A DNA stretch of 5,167 nucleotides from Bacillota bacterium. GTDB taxonomy: Bacteria > Bacillota_A > Clostridia > Clostridiales > Clostridiaceae. Shown here one piece after another: positions 1-3,874 of this stretch (the stretch's first letter is position 1; every line of letters starts with the position of its first letter). The DNA is taken from NCBI GenBank assembly GCA_021780795.1, contig JAJXYA010000009.1:1-5167 (forward strand), written 5' to 3'. A model generated the notes under the pieces. It did no database searches and was not told where the DNA came from. It saw nothing but the letters and a program-made list of their open reading frames with translations. Made by a program: the position numbers and the translations under genes.

Positions 1-680
1 TGATGTAATTGTAAAATGGATGAAGGGATTTCTGGTGAAATTTTACCATATAAAGTGTTATATATAGCTTCAGCTTTAGATTCTCCTGTAGCTAACAAAA
101 TAATTTTTTTAGATTGCAATATAGTTTTTATTCCCATACTTATTGCTTTCTTTGGAACCTCATCAATTGAATTAAAAAATCTAGCATTTGATTTTATAGT
201 TTTTTCATCTAATTCCACAAGATGAGTTTGTGCCTCAAAATTTACATTGGGTTCATTAAAACCTATATGTCCATTCACACCTATTCCAAGAACCTGTATG
301 TCTATTCCACCTGCTTCTTTTATTTTCTTCTCATAACTTAAACAATCTTCTTCCACATCGTCGGAAGTTCCTTTAGGCACATTTACATTATTTTTATCTA
401 TATTAATAAATTTAAAAAAATTATTCATCATATAATAATAGTAGCTTTGGCTATTTTCTTTTTCTAAACCATAATATTCATCTAAATTGAAGGTTTTTAC
501 CTTAGAAAAATCAACTTCATTTCTATTATATTTTTCTACTAACTCTTTATACATTCCTAACGGTGTATCACCAGTAGCTAATCCTAAAATACTTTGTGGT
601 TTTATAACTACTTGACTAGCTATAATGGATGCTGCCTTTTTGCTCATTTCTTCATAATTTTTTACAACTAATAATTCCAT
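1..680 (-). CDS. nagB: Glucosamine-6-phosphate deaminase NagB (3' end cut by window edge)
   Basis: Cytoplasmic enzyme that isomerises and deaminates glucosamine-6-phosphate to fructose-6-phosphate and ammonia, the step that feeds amino sugars into glycolysis. The visible 226 codons read as a NagB: substrate loop LATGDTPLG at residues 34-42, FNLDEYYG at 64-71 with the catalytic Asp67, and GIGVNGHIGFNEP at 132-144 with the catalytic His138 and Glu143. Arg167 and Lys202 (in ATGESKAEA) fit the phosphate/substrate-binding positions of the family. The last residues, LQLH, match the start of the C-terminal segment, so roughly 15-25 residues and the stop lie outside. The ATG at 678-680 follows an AGAGGTG Shine-Dalgarno at 686-692. 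It lies 18 bases after the nagA stop, so it is co-transcribed with nagA. The short bacillary-type N terminus suggests a form of about 240 residues rather than the 266-residue E. coli type (inference). Confidence 0.96.
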   Translation of the reverse strand, partial: MELLVVKNYEEMSKKAASIIASQVVIKPQSILGLATGDTPLGMYKELVEKYNRNEVDFSKVKTFNLDEYYGLEKENSQSYYYYMMNNFFKFINIDKNNVNVPKGTSDDVEEDCLSYEKKIKEAGGIDIQVLGIGVNGHIGFNEPNVNFEAQTHLVELDEKTIKSNARFFNSIDEVPKKAISMGIKTILQSKKIILLATGESKAEAIYNTLYGKISPEIPSSILQLH

Positions 681-698
681 AATAACACCTCTTATTTT

Positions 699-1859
699 TT
701 ATTTTTTGTATACTATTTGACCTTCTATAATAGTTTGTTCAACACAGAAATCATCATCAAATATGATAATATCTGCATTTTTACCTATTTCAATGCTTCC
801 AATCTTATTATCAAGTCTAAGATTTCTCGCTGGATTTAATGATGCCATATTAACGGCTTCATTTATCTTTATGTTTGTATTTTTCATAAAATTTTTAACT
901 GCCATATTTAAAGTTAAAATGCTTCCAGCAAGGGTTCCATCTTCAAGTCTTGCCGAATTATTTTTAACAATAACCTTTTGCCCACCTAATTCTGAAATTC
1001 CATCCTTTAAGCATCCAGCTCTCATGGAGTCAGTTATTAATATTAATTTATCTTTCCCTTTTATTTTTAAAAGTATTTGAAAGATTGCAGGATTAACATG
1101 AATGGTATCTGCTATAAGTTCACAGTATATATCACTATTGAAAATTGCACCTATTATGCCTGGTTTCCTATGATTAAGTGGATTCATTGCATTAAATATA
1201 TGAGTAGCGCTATTTATTCCTAGACTTATAGCTTCCATAGCTTCTTCATAAGTAGCATCAGAATGTCCAATAGATAAACTTATATCAGTCTTTTCTCTTA
1301 TTTCTCTTATAAAATTAAAATTCACATCTTTTTCTGGTGCTAAAGTTATTAATTTTATAATATCCTTGTATTTTTCGATAAAATTATACTCCGGTTCAAT
1401 TATAAAATCTTCTTTTTGAGCTCCCTTATATTTTTTATTTATAAACGGACCTTCTAGATGAGCACCTATTATTTTTGCACCTTTTAAATTTAAACTTTTG
1501 CAATATTCAATATTATCTAATGCCTTATATATACTATCTTTATCCATAGTCATAGTAGTTGGAAGAAATGATGTTACTCCATTTTTAACTATAACTTCAC
1601 TTAAGCCCTTTATTGCTTCTACTTCTCCATCCATAGCATCATGCCCACCAGATCCATGAATATGTATATCTATAAATCCTGGTGAAACATAGCTTCCATT
1701 TGCATCAATTACTTCAATATTAGAATATTTTTTGCTATCCATTTGTTCCATAAAATACTTTTCTTCTACAATATCTTTTATTTTTTCATTAAATAGAAGT
1801 ACCTTATTTAAGAGCACATTATCTTTAGTAATAATTTTTCCATTGATTATAGCTTTCAT
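699..1859 (-). CDS. nagA: N-acetylglucosamine-6-phosphate deacetylase NagA
   Basis: Amidohydrolase-superfamily enzyme that removes acetate from GlcNAc-6-phosphate to give glucosamine-6-phosphate. The protein is 386 residues, normal for the family. A small beta-sandwich part at the N terminus leads into the metal site: PGFIDIHIHG at 60-69 (His66, His68), HLEGPF at 134-139 (Glu136), GHSDA at 198-202 (His199), ATHIFNAM at 218-225 (His220) and TDSM at 276-279 (catalytic Asp277). DTIHV at 251-255 (His254) and TLAGS at 309-313 match substrate-contact regions. Having HxH rather than the Q-x-N of E. coli NagA makes this the Bacillus-like, probably two-metal type (family knowledge; metal content is inferred). 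The ATG is preceded by TAGGTGG, which contains the murQ stop codon; the gap to murQ is 10 bases and to nagB 18 bases. It takes GlcNAc-6-P from both NagE and MurQ. Confidence 0.97.
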   Translation of the reverse strand: MKAIINGKIITKDNVLLNKVLLFNEKIKDIVEEKYFMEQMDSKKYSNIEVIDANGSYVSPGFIDIHIHGSGGHDAMDGEVEAIKGLSEVIVKNGVTSFLPTTMTMDKDSIYKALDNIEYCKSLNLKGAKIIGAHLEGPFINKKYKGAQKEDFIIEPEYNFIEKYKDIIKLITLAPEKDVNFNFIREIREKTDISLSIGHSDATYEEAMEAISLGINSATHIFNAMNPLNHRKPGIIGAIFNSDIYCELIADTIHVNPAIFQILLKIKGKDKLILITDSMRAGCLKDGISELGGQKVIVKNNSARLEDGTLAGSILTLNMAVKNFMKNTNIKINEAVNMASLNPARNLRLDNKIGSIEIGKNADIIIFDDDFCVEQTIIEGQIVYKK

Positions 1860-1865
1860 TTTTAA

Positions 1866-1872
1866 CCACCTA
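1866..1872 (-). promoter_or_regulatory. nagA ribosome binding site overlapping the murQ stop codon
   Basis: On the minus strand the sequence TAGGTGG contains the murQ stop TAG (1872-1870) and the GGTGG Shine-Dalgarno of nagA, followed 6 bases later by the nagA ATG. Ribosomes ending murQ would terminate on the nagA binding site, so translational coupling is plausible (inference). Confidence 0.7.
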
Positions 1873-2739
1873 CTTTTTATAATTTTGTAAAACTTTAGCT
1901 ATCTTTCCATTATACCTTTGTAACATTAACTCAGCTTCTTCTATAGGCATACCTGTTTCAATAACAACAATTGCAACCTTAGGGTCAAAACTGCACTTAT
2001 TAAGTGTAGCTTCAATAGTATTTAAATCTGCAGCAGTAGCTAAACTAACAATCTCTTTAACTCTATTTTGAAGCTTTTTATTTATTGGTTTTACATTTAC
2101 CATCAGATTCAAATATGTTTTGCCAAGCTTTATCATAGATGTAGTGCTTAGCATATTTAAAACCATTTTCTGAGCAGTTCCAGCCTTCATTCTAGTAGAT
2201 CCTAATATAATTTCTTGACCAACATCAACAGATATGGTTAAATCACAAATATCCTTTAAGCTACCTTTATTAGAGCACATTACACCTATCGTTTTACACT
2301 GGAGCTCCTTTCCATAGCAAACTGCTTTTTTTACATATGGCGTATTTCCACTAGCAGAAATTCCAACTAAAATATCATTTTTAGTTAAATTTATAGCTTT
2401 AAGATCATTAAGGGCTAACCCTTCATCATCCTCAGTATGCTCAAGCCATCCACCTAGTGCCTCATTTCCACCGGAAATAATGCCTTGTACCATAGAATCT
2501 TCAACTCCAAAGGTAGGGGGACATTCTGAAGCATCTATAACAGCAAGCTTTCCACTAGTGCCGCTACCTACATATATCAGTCTTCCACCCATTTCAAAAC
2601 TTTCTACTATTAAATCCACTGCCTTCGATATTTTTTCTAATTGTATTTCTACTAGGTAAGCTATTTTTTTGTCTTCATCATTAATCCTTTTTAAAATTTC
2701 TAAAGTACTTAAATCATCTAACTTTTTTTCTTCTATCAC
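1870..2739 (-). CDS. murQ: N-acetylmuramic acid 6-phosphate etherase MurQ
   Basis: Cytoplasmic lyase that cleaves the D-lactyl ether of MurNAc-6-phosphate to give GlcNAc-6-phosphate and D-lactate, the link from peptidoglycan recycling to the nag pathway. Numbered from the GTG at 2737-2739 (289 residues): sugar-isomerase (SIS) domain with GSGTSGK at 58-64, DASECPPTFG at 69-78 carrying the proton-donor Glu72, HTEDDE near 101-106 with Glu103 exactly 31 residues later as in the family, SASGNTPY at 128-135, and the GCKR/MurQ signature ending GSTRMKAGTAQK at about 180-191. The open frame extends to a GTG at 2748, but that codon touches the AAAGGAGG Shine-Dalgarno with no spacer, whereas the GTG at 2739 has 9 bases. 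The stretch before Glu103 reads EHT where family members commonly have EGA. No MurNAc transporter (MurP) or anhydro-MurNAc kinase is visible in the window. Confidence 0.95.
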   Translation of the reverse strand: MIEEKKLDDLSTLEILKRINDEDKKIAYLVEIQLEKISKAVDLIVESFEMGGRLIYVGSGTSGKLAVIDASECPPTFGVEDSMVQGIISGGNEALGGWLEHTEDDEGLALNDLKAINLTKNDILVGISASGNTPYVKKAVCYGKELQCKTIGVMCSNKGSLKDICDLTISVDVGQEIILGSTRMKAGTAQKMVLNMLSTTSMIKLGKTYLNLMVNVKPINKKLQNRVKEIVSLATAADLNTIEATLNKCSFDPKVAIVVIETGMPIEEAELMLQRYNGKIAKVLQNYKK

Positions 2740-2748
2740 CTTTATCAC

Positions 2749-2756
2749 CCTCCTTT
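2749..2756 (-). promoter_or_regulatory. murQ ribosome binding site (decides the GTG start)
   Basis: AAAGGAGG on the minus strand is a near-perfect anti-16S match. It abuts the first in-frame GTG (2748-2746) and lies 9 bases from the second (2739-2737), so the second GTG is the likely start. Confidence 0.8.
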
Positions 2757-2787
2757 AATATCAAACAGCAATGAGTGTATATTAATG

Positions 2788-2804
2788 AGTTGGTTACACA
2801 AACT
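2788..2804. repeat. Imperfect 17-bp palindrome between nagR and murQ
   Basis: AGTTGGTTACACAAACT has six of eight symmetric base pairs around a central A. Its TTGGT half recalls the NagR operator at 3642-3657, but the centre differs. It sits in the 77-base gap between the repressor stop and murQ, next to a direct repeat ATGAGT (2771-2776 and 2785-2790). No convincing promoter is visible here: TAATAT (2784-2779, minus) has only a poor -35, TTAAGT, 17 bases upstream. It may be a weak operator or chance. Confidence 0.2.
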
Positions 2805-2816
2805 TAAAGAAATTAA

Positions 2817-3548
2817 TTATTCTAATATAACTTCGTATTTATACTTATCACTTCTGTAAATTGCATTAGTATATTCAATATGAATTCCTTCTTTTGTATA
2901 AGTGCTCCTCTTAAAAAGTAGTGCTAAAGGTGAACTCGGTTTGTTTAAGAGGGCATTTTCATAATCATTCAACATTATAGGCTCGATTGTCTGTTTTGCC
3001 TTACTTGGATAATAATTATAATGTTCTCTAAGTACATTGTATAAAGATTTGCCTTCTATCATATTTTGAGTCATATCTGGGCATAAATTATGTGGAATAT
3101 ATGCTGTTTCAATAGCAACAGGTTCGTTATCACTTATCCTTAATCTTTTTATTTCTATTACCTTATCATTTTCTCCTGTCATATCAAGTATAGTTTTAAC
3201 TTGCTTTGTTGCTTGTTTAATTTCAAAAGATAAAATTTTTACAGCATTATTTAATCCTCTTTCTTTCATTTCCTCTGTGAAACTTTTTAAATATTTCAAT
3301 TCATGCTTTTCCTTTGGTCTTGCTACAAATGTACCTTTCCCTTGTTCTCTATATAATACACCTTGATTTACAAGCTCAAGAATTGCTTTATTAACGGTCA
3401 TCCTACTTACTCCTTGAAACTCGCTTAATTCTCTTTCAGTAGGTATCGTATCACCAGCTTCTAATTCTTCATTTTCTATCATTTCTAAAAGTATTTCTTT
3501 AATTTGATAATAGATAGGCACAGGACTATCTTTTGAAATCCTTCTCAA
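2817..3548 (-). CDS. nagR: GntR/HutC-family amino-sugar repressor, NagR (YvoA) type
   Basis: Transcriptional repressor, probably released from DNA by GlcNAc-6-P or GlcN-6-P as for Bacillus NagR. From the TTG at 3548-3546 the protein is 243 residues, the usual NagR length. Residues about 8-76 form a GntR winged helix: PIYYQIKEIL, then PTERELSEFQGVSRMTVNKA (36-55) as the helix-turn-helix, and a wing ending YREQGKGTFVA (66-76). Residues about 90-236 are a UTRA effector domain, with KRLRISDNEPVAIETAYIP at 134-152 (Arg135, Arg137, Glu147), SLYNVL at 168-173 and IEYTNAIYR at 224-232 in the ligand-contact regions. The frame stays open upstream to 3656, but those 36 codons cross the promoter and operator and lack family similarity; AGAAGGAGG stands 8 bases before the TTG. 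First gene of the minus-strand operon, so it probably represses itself as well as murQ-nagA-nagB and nagE. The exact orthology to NagR is inferred from similarity and context. Confidence 0.92.
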   Translation of the reverse strand: MRRISKDSPVPIYYQIKEILLEMIENEELEAGDTIPTERELSEFQGVSRMTVNKAILELVNQGVLYREQGKGTFVARPKEKHELKYLKSFTEEMKERGLNNAVKILSFEIKQATKQVKTILDMTGENDKVIEIKRLRISDNEPVAIETAYIPHNLCPDMTQNMIEGKSLYNVLREHYNYYPSKAKQTIEPIMLNDYENALLNKPSSPLALLFKRSTYTKEGIHIEYTNAIYRSDKYKYEVILE

Positions 3549-3556
3549 ATTGCAAG

Positions 3557-3565
3557 CCTCCTTCT
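3557..3565 (-). promoter_or_regulatory. nagR ribosome binding site (decides the TTG start)
   Basis: AGAAGGAGG on the minus strand is followed by 8 bases and then the TTG at 3548. No ATG or GTG lies at a usable distance in frame, and the protein similarity starts at this point. Confidence 0.8.
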
Positions 3566-3621
3566 GTATTAAACATGCAATAAATTTAACCTGAAATTTT
3601 TTTTGTAACTTTCTAAAATTT

Positions 3622-3650
3622 ATTATAACATATAGTTGACATGTTGTATA
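3622..3650 (-). promoter_or_regulatory. Sigma-A-type promoter of the nagR-murQ-nagA-nagB operon
   Basis: The minus strand has a -10 TATAAT at 3627-3622 preceded by TGT (extended -10). A -35 TATACA (four of six matches) lies at 3650-3645, 17 bases away. The start point would be near 3615, leaving a leader of about 66 bases. The -35 lies inside the NagR-type operator. An alternative is TTGACT (3672-3667) with TATACA as a -10 at 16 bases spacing. Confidence 0.65.
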
Positions 3651-3664
3651 GACCAATATATAAT
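3636..3664 (+). promoter_or_regulatory. Consensus sigma-A promoter of nagE
   Basis: A perfect -35 TTGACA (3636-3641) and a perfect -10 TATAAT (3659-3664) are separated by the ideal 17 bases. The start point would be near 3671, giving a leader of about 200 bases. The spacer is almost entirely the operator at 3642-3657, so a bound repressor would exclude RNA polymerase. Confidence 0.85.
3642..3657. promoter_or_regulatory. NagR-type (dre-like) operator shared by both promoters
   Basis: TGTTGTATAGACCAAT, in reverse ATTGGTCTATACAACA, matches the recalled form of NagR/DasR response elements (TTGGT...TA...ACCAA-type palindromes), with the right half TATAGACCAAT best preserved. Five of eight positions are symmetric. 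It fills the spacer of the nagE promoter and covers the -35 of the opposite promoter. A GntR/UTRA repressor gene lies directly downstream on the minus strand. Binding is inferred. Confidence 0.75.
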
Positions 3665-3670
3665 AAAGTC

Positions 3671-3685
3671 AATAAAACGTTTGCA
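3671..3685. promoter_or_regulatory. cre-like CcpA site at the predicted nagE start point
   Basis: On the minus strand TGCAAACGTTTTAT fits the core of the catabolite-responsive element (TGnAAnCGnWnnC), missing the final C. Centred at CG 3678-3679, it starts on the predicted nagE +1, where bound CcpA would block initiation or clearance. It would also lie upstream of the minus-strand promoter. Confidence 0.4.
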
Positions 3686-3712
3686 GAATTTATTTTGCAA
3701 AATATATTTATG

Positions 3713-3731
3713 TTGATTATACCGTAATCAA
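3713..3731. repeat. Perfect 7-bp inverted repeat in the nagE leader
   Basis: TTGATTA (3713-3719) and TAATCAA (3725-3731) flank the 5-base centre TACCG. In RNA it would be a short hairpin just ahead of the antiterminator. An alternative pairing, GTAAT (3724-3728) with ATTAC (3734-3738), excludes it and touches the first base of the RAT stem. Role unknown: DNA operator, RNA folding element or chance in AT-rich sequence. Confidence 0.45.
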
Positions 3732-3737
3732 TTATTA

Positions 3738-3769
3738 CAGCGTGTCACCATTAAACTGGGCAAAAGCTG
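3738..3769 (+). promoter_or_regulatory. GlcT-type ribonucleic antiterminator (RAT) in the nagE leader
   Basis: The sequence around GCGTGTCACC...TGGGCA resembles the GlcT target of the Bacillus ptsG leader (a CGTGTTAC...AGGCA layout recalled from the family). A lower stem CAGC (3738-3741)/GCTG (3766-3769) and an upper stem CCA (3748-3750)/TGG (3757-3759) enclose the asymmetric GTGTCA/GCAAAA internal loop typical of RATs. The GCTG strand is also part of the 5' arm of the following terminator, so the two folds are mutually exclusive, as expected for a BglG/GlcT-family antiterminator. The cognate protein is not encoded in the window. Confidence 0.65.
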
Positions 3770-3806
3770 AAAAAGATGATAATTTATCTTTTTCAGCTTT
3801 TTATTT
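3762..3806 (+). terminator. Intrinsic terminator (attenuator) in the nagE leader
   Basis: The arms AAAAGCTGAAAAAGAT (3762-3777) and ATCTTTTTCAGCTTTT (3786-3801) are a perfect 16-bp inverted repeat with an 8-base loop, followed by T-rich TATTT. GGGCAAA upstream and TTTGCTC downstream could extend the stem with one G-U pair. It lies between the nagE promoter and the nagE start, with no gene ending here, so it is an attenuator rather than an end-of-gene terminator. Confidence 0.88.
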
Positions 3807-3825
3807 GCTCAAAAATAACTTTGTA

Positions 3826-3848
3826 TTTAAGGATTTAATATCCTTAAA
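3826..3848 (+). repeat. Hairpin just upstream of the nagE ribosome binding site
   Basis: TTTAAGGAT (3826-3834) and ATCCTTAAA (3840-3848) are a perfect 9-bp inverted repeat with the loop TTAAT, ending 10 bases before the nagE Shine-Dalgarno. There is no following T-run, so it is not a terminator. It could stabilise the messenger or affect initiation; no function can be shown. Confidence 0.5.
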
Positions 3849-3858
3849 ATAAATTTTT

Positions 3859-3864
3859 GGAGGG
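3859..3864 (+). promoter_or_regulatory. nagE ribosome binding site
   Basis: GGAGGG lies 10 bases before the ATG at 3875 and 13 before a second in-frame ATG at 3878. The first is favoured by spacing. Confidence 0.8.
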
Positions 3865-3874
3865 AATTATAATT

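Noticed and set aside
16..225. Plus-strand open frame of 69 codons
   Set aside because: It is antisense to nagB, which has clear catalytic motifs across the same bases; no ribosome binding site or family likeness.
763..1080. Plus-strand open frame of 105 codons
   Set aside because: Hydrophobic-looking shadow of the opposite strand of nagA, without a Shine-Dalgarno or recognisable domain.
3549..3656. 36-codon N-terminal extension of the repressor
   Set aside because: It covers the -10, -35 and operator, has no GntR-family similarity, and the strong Shine-Dalgarno at 3557-3565 points to the TTG at 3548.
3641..3727. Small plus-strand frame starting ATG at 3641, and a five-codon frame from ATG 3710, as a leader peptide
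   Set aside because: The longer one starts inside the promoter, upstream of the predicted +1; neither has a ribosome binding site.
3716..3747. Minus-strand TATAAT (3721-3716) with TGACAC (3747-3742) as a further promoter
   Set aside because: The spacing is 20 bases, and the better placed extended -10 at 3627-3622 explains the operon.
3762..3806. Metabolite riboswitch or T-box before nagE
   Set aside because: The leader is short and shows no specifier, T-box motif or known aptamer core; a RAT plus terminator explains the structure.
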